A DNA stretch of 5,220 bases from Actinomycetota bacterium (lineage in GTDB: Bacteria > Actinomycetota > Actinomycetes > Streptosporangiales > Streptosporangiaceae). The stretch spans positions 1,532 through 6,751 of the forward strand of contig PLIQ01000069.1 of NCBI GenBank assembly GCA_003140115.1, written 5' to 3'. The position numbers and the translations under genes were made by a program. Positions within the stretch are counted from its first letter, which is position 1. Each line of letters begins with the position of its first letter. Below, in pieces: positions 1 through 5,220 of this stretch. The notes under the pieces were generated by a model. It saw only the letters and a list, made by a program, of their open reading frames with translations, was not told the DNA's origin and did not search any database.

Positions 1-1
1 G

Positions 2-280
2 GAGCCTCTCGATAATTTCCGCGGCGGCGATTGGCAGCCGGTGGAAGCATTCGGCTACGCGCACGCGGACGTGGCGCGTGTGGTCCTGCACCTGCCCGGC
101 GGCCGCGTGGTCAGCACGCCGACCTTCGCGGCTGGCCTGGCAGGCAGCGGCCTGCGGCTGTGGGCCGTCCCGATGCCCTTTGTGATACGGAATGAACGGC
201 CCCTGCCGTCGGTAACCGTCACGGGCGAGAGCGCCACAGGCCAGGTCCTCGGTCAGGTTCAGCTCGGCCGCGTGGAGTAA
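2..280 (+). CDS. C-terminal end of a hypothetical protein (5' end outside the window)
   Basis: The frame is open from the first bases of the window to the TAA at 278-280 and gives about 92 residues. A GTG at 41 could be read as a start, but the reading continues upstream without a stop and with the same character, and there is no Shine-Dalgarno sequence before 41, so I take this as the 3' end of a longer gene. The visible part has no signal peptide or membrane segment. It alternates hydrophobic and polar residues in short strands separated by glycines (ARVVLHLPGGRVVS, GSGLRLWAVPMPF, SATGQVLGQVQL), which suggests a small beta-rich C-terminal domain. Similar 'value-of-a-residue' endings occur in actinobacterial membrane-anchored or secreted hypothetical proteins, but I cannot assign a family. 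The stop is followed directly, in the same frame, by a LuxR-type remnant that looks unrelated. Confidence 0.6.
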   Translation, partial: EPLDNFRGGDWQPVEAFGYAHADVARVVLHLPGGRVVSTPTFAAGLAGSGLRLWAVPMPFVIRNERPLPSVTVTGESATGQVLGQVQLGRVE

Positions 281-457
281 GCCAGGCTCAACCTGTCGCC
301 GGTCCGGGACCCAAATGGGGGCAACAGCGGCCTGCTGCGGGCCACCGGCCTGCTCGCCGAAGCCTGCGGGGCACAAGGTGACTGGGCGCGGGTCGCGGTA
401 CTGCTCGGCTTCATCGATACCCTCGGCGAGCGCACCAGCGGCCGGCTGTACCCGCAC

Positions 458-850
458 ATGCGGGTCGCACTGGACAAGCTGGAGATCCAGGTCGCGGCGA
501 TCGGCCCGGCGCTCCGCGCCGCCCGCGAGGCCGGGCAGGTGCTCGGCCGCGGAGACCAGATCAGCGCCGCGCTCTGGCCGGCCGCCGAACGCGAGGGGGA
601 ACCTGCCGCCGCGACCGGGCCGCCGCTGACCAGGCGGGAACGGGAGATTGCCGAGCTGATCTCCCGCGGCCTGACCAACCGGCAGATCGCCGCGCGGCTG
701 TTCATTTCCGAACGGACCGTCGACACCCACGTCGGGCGGATCCTCGCCAAGCTCGGCTGCGCCACCCGGGCTCAGGTCGCCGCCATTGTGGCCAGCACCG
801 CCGCCGCCGGCAACCGGCTGCACGTGCCTAACGAGACCCGGGATCCGTAG
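458..850 (+). CDS. LuxR-type HTH regulator, probably the truncated C-terminal end of a LAL regulator
   Basis: This is a DNA-binding protein of 130 residues. Residues 57-112 are a full LuxR/GerE helix-turn-helix: LTRREREI, then GLTNRQIAARLFIS, then ERTVDTHVGRILAKLG, with the conserved E, N, IA, S, TV, H, I and KLG all present. The part before it does not start cleanly. The same frame is open back to 281, just after the TAA at 278-280, and bases 332-577 read like the helical region that precedes the HTH in LuxR-family ATPases (LLAEACGAQGDWARVAVLLG, then a stretch resembling the usual 'aeralGeeafaaaWa' segment). No ATPase domain, and no ATG, GTG or TTG between 281 and 457, is present in this frame. 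ATG 458 has no visible Shine-Dalgarno sequence. I infer a 3' remnant of a roughly 900-residue regulator. It may be a pseudogene, or it may survive as an HTH-only protein. The HTH itself shows no frameshift or stop. The intact LAL gene starts 59 bases downstream. Confidence 0.65.
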   Translation: MRVALDKLEIQVAAIGPALRAAREAGQVLGRGDQISAALWPAAEREGEPAAATGPPLTRREREIAELISRGLTNRQIAARLFISERTVDTHVGRILAKLGCATRAQVAAIVASTAAAGNRLHVPNETRDP

Positions 851-897
851 CGGAGAACCCCGTTCGTTCGGTACGAAGAGTCTTAGCGCCTCGTTGT

Positions 898-909
898 TAC
901 TCTGGCCTT
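898..909 (+). promoter_or_regulatory. Predicted -10 element of a leaderless promoter for the LAL regulator
   Basis: TACTCT at 898-903 fits the actinobacterial TAnnnT -10 consensus. Six bases separate it from the GTG start at 910, which is the spacing expected if transcription begins on the start codon. No Shine-Dalgarno sequence precedes the GTG. Together these indicate a leaderless mRNA, which is common in actinobacteria. I find no convincing -35 hexamer 16-18 bases upstream, so promoter strength is uncertain. Confidence 0.5.
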
Positions 910-3645
910 GTGGGCCTGCAGGGTCGGGTGGCGGAGCTGGCGGCGTGCCGGGGGGCGTTGTCGGACGCCAGCGCCGGCGCGGTCGCGGCTGTGATCACCG
1001 GGGCACCCGGGATCGGCAAGACGAGTTTGTGGCGGGCGGTGGCCAGCTCCTGGCCGGCGCGTGTGGTGGTACTGCGCACGACGGGCGTGCCGAGCGGGCA
1101 GGCCGCGTTCGCGAATCTGGCTGACCTGCTCGATCCGGTCGTCGGACGGATGCTGCCGAGGTTGCCCGCGCCGCAGGCCAGCGCCCTGCGGGCAGCCTTG
1201 GGTCTGGCGGTCGCGGAGGGGCCGCTGGGGGAGGCGCTGCTAGAGCGGGCGGCAGTCGGGGTACTGGAGGGCCTGGCGCGGGACGGCGTAGTCGTGGCCG
1301 TGGATGACGAGCAGTGGGCCGATGCCGACACCGGCCGGCTGCTGGAGGCCGCGGCGGTCCGGCTTGGGGACGCGCCGGTGCGGTGGCTGGTTGCGGTCCG
1401 CTCGGGGCATGCGGACCGCGGCCTGGCCCGAGCGCTGGAGCACGAGCTCGGGGCGCGCGTTACGCGGGTGGACCTGATCGGTCTTGATGATGCGGCGTTG
1501 TCGGAGCTGATCTTGGACCGGTTTCCGGGACGGTGGTCATCGGGGGTGCTGCGGCAGGTGGTGTCGCTGGCTGCGGGAAGCCCGTACGCGGCCCTTGAGC
1601 TGGCCCGGCAGACCATGGCTCGCGGCGGGCATGACGGCGCGGCGGTGCACCTGCCGTCCACACTGTCCGGGTCACTACGCGGCCGCCTGGGTTGGCTTGG
1701 CCCGCAGACGCTGGCTGTGGTGCAGGCGGCGGCGCTGGCTGGCACGCCGACGCGGGGGTTGCTGCGCGCTATCGCAGGCGGCCGGACCGATGCGCTGGTG
1801 GATGAGGCGCTGGCCGCCGGGGTGCTGGAGGCGGTGCCTCCGGATCCGGTGTTGCGGTTCAGCCATCCGCTGCTGCGTGAGACGGCTGAGGCCATGTTGT
1901 CCGGTCCTGCCCGGCGCCGCCTACACCGGGTGATCGCCGCTGCCCTGGATGACCCGGATGAGGCGGCGTGGCATCTGGCCTGCGGCGCCGATGAGCCGGA
2001 TGAGGCGCTGGCCCGGCGGGTCGAGCAGGCCGGCCAGAACGCGGCCGTCCGCGGCGCGGCCGTACGCGCGGTCGCGCTGGCCAAGTTGGCGGTCGCTTTG
2101 ACCCCGGACCCGGGCAGCCTGGACGCGTGGCGCCGCCGCCTTGGTTGGCTGGAGCGGCTTTGGGCAGCTGGCGAGTTCGACCAGGTGCGGCGTCTGGGCG
2201 AGAAGTGGGCCATGGATGTTCCCCTCTCGCTGCGCGGGCGGCTGACTGCCATCCGCGCAGATGGCGAGACCGACGCTGAATCTTCCTGCAGCCTGCTCGC
2301 CGAGGCGTTTGAGGACCTGGCCGGGCGGGACCCGGCTCGTGCCGCCCGGGTCGGCACCCAGCTGTGCATCACGCTCGGCATCCTGGGACGGCTGGATGAA
2401 GCACGCTGCCGCACTGCGGTCGTCGTCGCGCAGGCCCGCGCGGCGGGCGACCCGGTCGTTGTGCGGGGAGCACTAGCCGTGGACGGGTTCGTGGCCGCGA
2501 TGGCGGGCGAAGCCGGGGCTGGCGACCGGCTGCGTGAGGCGGCGCGGCTGCCCGGGTTCACCGACACGCCGTTCCCGTACGATGCCCCGGAGACGTTCCT
2601 GGCCGAGTGGTATCTGTGGCGCGGTGAGCTCGATCCGGCGCGGAACCTGCTCGACGCGGTGATCGCTGTCGCTGAGCGGCACGGCTCGGACGAAAGCGCC
2701 GCCGAAACCCGGCTCCACCTGATAGAGGTCGAATGGCGCGCAGGCAACTGGGACGCCGCCGCCGCCTATGCCGCCGCGTTTGTCCGCTGGTGGCGTGAGA
2801 CCGGCGAGGCTCAGCTGGGAATTACTGCCTACGCCGTCTCCCTCATCGAGGCGGGCCGCGGCGGTATCGAACACGCCCGCGAGGTTGCGGCCACCGGGCT
2901 GCAGCAGGCCGAAGCCCGACGGGACTGGATGTACGCGGCTAAGTGCCGGTGGGTGCTCGGCCTGCTCGAGCTGTCGGCCGATGACCCGGCAGCAGCGCTG
3001 CGCTGGCTGGAACCGGTCGCGGACATGTTGCAGGCCGGCGCGATCGGCGAGCCCGGCCTCTGCCCGTTCACCCCCGACCTGATCGAGGCGTGGGCCGCGA
3101 CCGGTCAGCTGGACCGCGCGGCAGGTCGGCTGGCCTGGCTGCAGGACGCGGCGCGGCGGCTAGATCACCCCTGGGCGCGGATCAGCAGCGGTCGCGCCCA
3201 AGCCGCCCTGCTGCTCGGGCACCGCGACCCGGCCGCGGCCGCCGCGGCGGCGGCGGCGGTGATTCCCGAAGCGCGGCAGCGGCGGCTGCCGTTCGAGCTC
3301 GGCCGCTGCCTGCTGGTACTGGGCACCGCGCAGCGCAAAGACCGCCAGCGCCGCGACGCTGCCGCCTCCCTGGATGAGGCGATCGCCGTGTTCGGCGGCC
3401 TGGGCGCCGTGCGCTGGCAGGCGTTGGCCGCGGCGCAGCGGGCCCGGCTCGCGCCTGGATCCGACCACGTCCTGACGGTGGCCGAACGGCGCATCGCCGA
3501 CCTGGTGGCCGCCGGGCACACCAACCCGGAGATCGCTGCGGCCTTGTACCTCAGCGTCAAGACCGTCGAGGCCAACCTCACCCGCATCTACCGCAAGCTC
3601 GGCCTGCGCGGGCGGGTCGACCTGGTGCGCCGCAGCCTTGGTTAG
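910..3645 (+). CDS. LuxR-family ATPase transcriptional regulator (LAL type)
   Basis: This is a cytoplasmic transcription regulator of 911 residues, the usual size for the large ATP-binding LuxR (LAL) family. The opening LQGRVAELAACRGAL (from residue 3) is the standard 'L-GR--EL--L' start of the ATPase module and supports GTG 910. Walker A is GAPGIGKT at residues 31-38. Walker B is VVAVDDEQWAD at 128-138. GSPYAALELA near 223 and RFSHPLLRE from 316 are further family landmarks. From about 350 to 850 the protein is Ala/Leu/Arg-rich helical repeat (TPR-like), including a run of nine alanines at 775-783. Residues 855-911 form the LuxR HTH (LTVAERRI, GHTNPEIAAALYLS, VKTVEANLTRIYRKLG). The usual HTH histidine is Asn889, a variant seen in many LALs. 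In known members such as MalT, ATP and a ligand switch the protein between inactive and DNA-binding oligomers; the ligand and targets here are unknown. The gene appears monocistronic, with a probable leaderless promoter. Confidence 0.95.
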   Translation: MGLQGRVAELAACRGALSDASAGAVAAVITGAPGIGKTSLWRAVASSWPARVVVLRTTGVPSGQAAFANLADLLDPVVGRMLPRLPAPQASALRAALGLAVAEGPLGEALLERAAVGVLEGLARDGVVVAVDDEQWADADTGRLLEAAAVRLGDAPVRWLVAVRSGHADRGLARALEHELGARVTRVDLIGLDDAALSELILDRFPGRWSSGVLRQVVSLAAGSPYAALELARQTMARGGHDGAAVHLPSTLSGSLRGRLGWLGPQTLAVVQAAALAGTPTRGLLRAIAGGRTDALVDEALAAGVLEAVPPDPVLRFSHPLLRETAEAMLSGPARRRLHRVIAAALDDPDEAAWHLACGADEPDEALARRVEQAGQNAAVRGAAVRAVALAKLAVALTPDPGSLDAWRRRLGWLERLWAAGEFDQVRRLGEKWAMDVPLSLRGRLTAIRADGETDAESSCSLLAEAFEDLAGRDPARAARVGTQLCITLGILGRLDEARCRTAVVVAQARAAGDPVVVRGALAVDGFVAAMAGEAGAGDRLREAARLPGFTDTPFPYDAPETFLAEWYLWRGELDPARNLLDAVIAVAERHGSDESAAETRLHLIEVEWRAGNWDAAAAYAAAFVRWWRETGEAQLGITAYAVSLIEAGRGGIEHAREVAATGLQQAEARRDWMYAAKCRWVLGLLELSADDPAAALRWLEPVADMLQAGAIGEPGLCPFTPDLIEAWAATGQLDRAAGRLAWLQDAARRLDHPWARISSGRAQAALLLGHRDPAAAAAAAAAVIPEARQRRLPFELGRCLLVLGTAQRKDRQRRDAAASLDEAIAVFGGLGAVRWQALAAAQRARLAPGSDHVLTVAERRIADLVAAGHTNPEIAAALYLSVKTVEANLTRIYRKLGLRGRVDLVRRSLG

Positions 3646-3775
3646 CCGCAGCCCCGGTTAAGCGCACAGCGCACCGCGCTCGGATGCCGGGAACAACCCT
3701 CCCCGGATCGCTCTCAGAGGAGACGCGGGCTCACGCTCGTCCCAGCCACAGCCGGCGCCGTGATCCTCACGACGA

Positions 3776-3786
3776 GGGGATTCCCC
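3776..3786. promoter_or_regulatory. Short inverted repeat GGGGA-T-TCCCC in the leader of the secreted-protein gene
   Basis: A perfect 5-bp inverted repeat around one central base lies 78 bases before the downstream ATG, inside the 218-base gap after the LAL gene. It could be a regulator half-site pair. Arms this short are expected now and then by chance in GC-rich DNA. No confident -10/-35 pair was found near it. Confidence 0.2.
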
Positions 3787-3819
3787 GATGCCAGTACCAC
3801 GCCCGGCCGCGCAGCCTAG

Positions 3820-3830
3820 GTGGTAACCAC
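3820..3830. promoter_or_regulatory. Short inverted repeat GTGGT-A-ACCAC upstream of the secreted-protein gene
   Basis: A perfect 5-bp inverted repeat with a single central base lies 33 bases before ATG 3864. Its left arm plus the centre (GTGGTA) is also the reverse complement of TACCAC at 3795-3800, so a third half-site lies 25 bases upstream. Its centre is 44 bp from the centre of the 3776-3786 repeat, about four helical turns. This arrangement fits an operator for a dimeric HTH protein, possibly the LAL regulator next door, but that is inference only. Confidence 0.25.
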
Positions 3831-3852
3831 GCAGCCGCACCGCACTGATTCA

Positions 3853-3858
3853 CGGAGG
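3853..3858 (+). promoter_or_regulatory. Ribosome-binding site of the secreted-protein gene
   Basis: CGGAGG ends five bases before ATG 3864 and contains the GGAGG core. It is the clearest Shine-Dalgarno sequence on the plus strand of this window and fixes the start of the secreted protein. Confidence 0.75.
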
Positions 3859-3863
3859 ACAAC

Positions 3864-4373
3864 ATGAAGGCATTCCACCTCTCCCGCACCCTCTTGGCCG
3901 CGATCCCCCTCGCGGGCATCGCCCTGGTCCCGGTTCCGGCCGCCGCGGCCGTCGGGCCGCACACCGTGCATATCAGCACCCGGCTGACCGTCACCGATAC
4001 CGCGCCGCCGGTGTGCAAGGCAGGGATCTGCATCATCCACAACCACGGCACCGGAACCATGGCCCCCTACGGGAAAGTCACCTTCACCACCGTGATCACC
4101 GCCGACGGCAACCAGCCGCCCTGCGGGGCTACCTCCCAATGGGTCAACCGGATCATCCGTACCATCGCCACAGGCAAGGGCACGCTGGTCCTGCACGAAG
4201 CTGGCCTGCAGTGCCCCCAGCCCGGCATCGGTCCCCAGGTCAAGGCCATCTGGGCCGCCGACGGTGCCCACAGCACCGGCATCTTCCACGGCGCCCGCGG
4301 CCAGGGCTCCGACACCGACTACCCGCAGCAAAACACCGCTGCCCCGCAAGGAACCCTCACTGTCTTCCCCTAG
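3864..4373 (+). CDS. Small secreted protein of unknown function, four cysteines
   Basis: A protein of 169 residues that I cannot assign to a named family. Residues 1-29 are a typical Sec signal peptide: positive start (MKAFHLSR), hydrophobic core (TLLAAIPLAGIALV) and an alanine-rich cleavage site (PVPAAAA), with cutting likely after residue 28 or 29. There is no lipobox, LPXTG or C-terminal membrane segment, so release from the cell is expected. The mature part, about 140 residues, has four cysteines (51, 56, 87, 117), enough for two disulfides. It is rich in Gly, Thr and short alternating strands (GTGTMAPYGKVTFTTVITADG, in two parts; KGTLVLHE; STGIFHGARGQGS; GTLTVF). This pattern resembles small beta-barrels of the allene oxide cyclase/dirigent-like type, where a 'G-F-GA-G-G' segment recurs; that similarity is a guess from memory. 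ATG 3864 is supported by a strong ribosome-binding site. The gene follows the LAL regulator on the same strand, and its 3' end faces vapC 21 bases away. Confidence 0.85.
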   Translation: MKAFHLSRTLLAAIPLAGIALVPVPAAAAVGPHTVHISTRLTVTDTAPPVCKAGICIIHNHGTGTMAPYGKVTFTTVITADGNQPPCGATSQWVNRIIRTIATGKGTLVLHEAGLQCPQPGIGPQVKAIWAADGAHSTGIFHGARGQGSDTDYPQQNTAAPQGTLTVFP

Positions 4374-4385
4374 AGGCGCCGGGTG

Positions 4386-4399
4386 GCTGACGGGTCAGC
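4386..4399. terminator. Palindrome between the convergent gene ends, possible bidirectional terminator
   Basis: GCTGAC-GG-GTCAGC is a perfect 14-base palindrome that starts 12 bases after the secreted-protein stop and overlaps the vapC stop codon (4395-4397). It would fold into a short hairpin from either strand, which suits a shared transcription end between convergent genes. The stem is only five or six pairs and no T-run follows on either side, so intrinsic termination is uncertain. Confidence 0.3.
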
Positions 4400-4814
4400 T
4401 CTGCTGCCATGGATCGATCACGTCGATCCCGGTTTCCCGGAAGTCTTTAACGTTGCGCGTGGCGAGCGCCGCGCCGCGGGTCCGGCAGATAGCGGCTATC
4501 TGGGCATCGAAGCCGTCAATAGGGTGGCCGAGGCGATCACGGCGGGCCACGATCGTGGCGTACCAGATCGCGGCATCGGCATCGAAAGGCCGAATGAAGT
4601 CGCTGAACGCGGCGAACACTTCCGTGGCTGTAGTCAGCAAGCTGTCCTTTCGGCGTCCGCCGGGCAGTCGCTCGAGGCCGTAGCGGATCTCGGCGACGGT
4701 AACGGCCGTGGTGCATAGCTCGTCTGGCGCCTGCGCGTTGACCCATTCTCGGACTTGCGGGGAGGGGGAGGGCCGCATCAGCTCGGATACGACGTTGGTG
4801 TCGACGACGATCAC
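4395..4814 (-). CDS. vapC: VapC-family (FitB-like) PIN-domain toxin
   Basis: A toxin of a type II toxin-antitoxin pair; PIN-domain VapC proteins are metal-dependent ribonucleases that stop translation when free of antitoxin. The whole 139-residue protein is one PIN domain. Acidic active-site candidates are visible: Asp5 in MIVVDTN, Glu42 in VTVAEIRYGLERLP, Asp103 in DGFDAQIAA, and Asp124 in ATRNVKDF. The closing TRNVKDF...GIDVIDPW is typical of the FitB branch, and the length matches the family. All key residues are present, so the enzyme is probably active. The start is GTG (4814-4812), and its first bases overlap the antitoxin stop as GTGA. With no good Shine-Dalgarno sequence of its own, translation is likely coupled to vapB. 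The RNA target cannot be predicted from sequence. Confidence 0.95.
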   Translation of the reverse strand: MIVVDTNVVSELMRPSPSPQVREWVNAQAPDELCTTAVTVAEIRYGLERLPGGRRKDSLLTTATEVFAAFSDFIRPFDADAAIWYATIVARRDRLGHPIDGFDAQIAAICRTRGAALATRNVKDFRETGIDVIDPWQQS

Positions 4815-5065
4815 GAGCCGAATTCTGCCGCGCGGGGCCTGGTGGAGCGCGGGGGAAGATCGAGTTCGACGCCGCCCAGTTCGCCGAAGCGATCCATGAT
4901 CGCCTGGAACAGGCCCGGGGCCTCGCCGGGCTCGGCGACCGCGTCGGCGAGGATGGCGCGGACTTCGGCCTCCATCGACCTCCCGTGGCGCGCGGCCCGG
5001 ACGCGGAGGCGTTCTTTCACCCGGTCATCAAGGTTGCGGATGCTTAGTGCTGACAGCGCGATCAA
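4811..5065 (-). CDS. vapB: VapB/FitA-like ribbon-helix-helix antitoxin
   Basis: The 84-residue antitoxin partner of the downstream toxin. Residues 6-44 are a ribbon-helix-helix DNA-binding domain of the FitA/Arc type: strand ALSIRNLD, helix DDRVKERLRVRAARHG, helix RSMEAEVRAILADAV. The tail (about 50-84) carries FQAIMDRFGELGGVELDLPPRS and several arginines (73, 76, 78). In FitA, C-terminal residues including an arginine block the toxin's acidic site, and these are candidates for that role. The start is TTG at 5065-5063; no other start precedes the conserved strand. A purine-rich GAGAGGAGGG (5076-5067) lies just before it, with GGAGG unusually close (two bases) unless the upstream GAGAGG is used. 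It overlaps vapC by four bases, and the pair probably binds its own operator at 5079-5095. Confidence 0.93.
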   Translation of the reverse strand: MIALSALSIRNLDDRVKERLRVRAARHGRSMEAEVRAILADAVAEPGEAPGLFQAIMDRFGELGGVELDLPPRSTRPRAAEFGS

Positions 5066-5078
5066 ACCCTCCTCTCAG

Positions 5079-5095
5079 TGCTAGCAATGATAGCA
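5079..5095 (-). promoter_or_regulatory. vapBC promoter/operator: FitA-like palindrome overlapping the -10
   Basis: TGCTAGCAATGATAGCA (plus strand) is an imperfect inverted repeat: TGCTAGCA and TGATAGCA flank a single A, and the arms pair at seven of eight positions. TGATAGCA/TGCTATCA is, as I recall, the half-site bound by the FitA-FitB complex of Neisseria. Read on the minus strand, TATCAT at 5092-5087 fits a -10 element one base from TATAAT. It would place the transcript start near 5080, about 15 bases before the vapB TTG. Binding of the antitoxin-toxin complex here would block transcription, the usual autoregulation of such operons. No clear -35 is seen. Confidence 0.6.
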
Positions 5096-5100
5096 GGTGG

Positions 5101-5113
5101 CCTCATTATGAGG
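5101..5113. repeat. Perfect 13-bp palindrome CCTCAT-T-ATGAGG upstream of vapBC
   Basis: Two exact 6-bp arms surround one central T. The site lies six bases from the vapBC operator, on the upstream side of the predicted -10, where a second regulator or a further antitoxin dimer could bind. Its sequence differs from the TGATAGCA half-site, so it is not simply another copy. It is AT-richer than its surroundings. Confidence 0.4.
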
Positions 5114-5220
5114 ATGCCGCTCCGGCGAGCGATCGGATTCCGCTGGCATTCTGTGAGCGTGCCCGGCGCGGCCAGCCGACCTTGCGAGCGCAGAAACCTC
5201 GACAGCACCTGGCTCGCGCG

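Noticed and set aside
41..850. Single gene interrupted by the TAA at 278-280, since both sides share a frame
   Set aside because: The left part is beta-rich and unlike the LAL helical region that begins soon after the stop, so a joint between two different genes fits better than a nonsense mutation.
897..2747. Long open frame of 616 codons on the minus strand, opposite the LAL gene
   Set aside because: Its translation is Ser/Arg/Ala/Pro-rich without any domain, and it is the mirror of a well-supported regulator. Long antisense open frames are expected in GC-rich genes.
3661..3706. Hairpins after the LAL stop (AGCGC...GCGCT and CCGGG...CCCGG) as an intrinsic terminator
   Set aside because: Stems are five pairs, loops are ten bases, and there is no T-run. 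Too weak to call.
3689..3716. GGGAAC as an ECF sigma -35 element downstream of the LAL gene
   Set aside because: No CGTT/CGTC-like -10 sequence lies 16-17 bases downstream.
3816..4349. Minus-strand frame of 177 codons opposite the secreted-protein gene
   Set aside because: Gly/Asp/Val-rich shadow without a ribosome-binding site or family features. The plus-strand gene has a signal peptide and a Shine-Dalgarno sequence.
4755..5084. Plus-strand frame of 109 codons across vapB
   Set aside because: Arg/Ser-rich shadow of the vapB-vapC operon, which has clear homology-type motifs on the other strand.
5062..5220. Minus-strand frame open from the right edge for 52 codons to a TGA overlapping the vapB TTG
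   Set aside because: The translation shows no recognisable motif, and the vapBC operator/-10 lies inside it, which argues for an independent promoter rather than an upstream cotranscribed gene. Cannot be settled without sequence to the right.
5108..5220. Plus-strand frame starting at ATG 5108 or 5114 and open to the window end
   Set aside because: About 35 codons, no spaced ribosome-binding site, Arg-rich translation with no motif. It could be the start of a divergent gene, but the window is too short to support it.

Overview
The window is high-GC DNA with strong G/C preference at third codon positions, GTG and TTG starts, a large LuxR-family ATPase regulator (LAL type) and a FitAB-like toxin-antitoxin pair. 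This fits a chromosomal segment from a filamentous actinomycete. The genus cannot be named from the sequence alone.

Layout from left to right. (1) Bases 2-280 hold the C-terminal end of an unrecognised protein whose start lies outside the window. (2) Bases 281-850 read, in the same frame and without a stop, as the C-terminal end of a LAL-type regulator: a helical-repeat remnant followed by a complete LuxR/GerE helix-turn-helix (HTH). The ATPase half is missing, so this is probably a truncated gene; the first usable start is an ATG at 458. (3) Bases 910-3645 encode a complete 911-residue LAL regulator with an N-terminal P-loop ATPase, a long helical repeat region and a C-terminal LuxR HTH. It is probably translated from a leaderless mRNA, because a TACTCT -10 element sits exactly one promoter distance upstream of the GTG. 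(4) Bases 3646-3863 are a non-coding gap with two short perfect inverted repeats. (5) Bases 3864-4373 encode a small secreted protein with a clear ribosome-binding site, a signal peptide and four cysteines. (6) Convergent to it, on the minus strand, is a vapB-vapC operon (5065 down to 4395) with GTGA stop/start overlap. A FitA-like palindromic operator lies over its predicted -10. (7) Bases 5096-5220 hold a perfect 13-bp palindrome and no gene I can support.

How the parts may work together: the LAL regulator has no partner gene in its operon. The secreted protein directly downstream, behind its own palindrome-bearing leader, is the most obvious candidate target, but this is inference from position. 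The toxin-antitoxin pair looks self-contained and autoregulated. I see no CRISPR array, rRNA, tRNA, transposase or biosynthetic cluster. Most of the window is ordinary. The points worth a second look are the truncated LAL next to an intact one, the leaderless promoter, the vapBC operator and the unassigned secreted protein.
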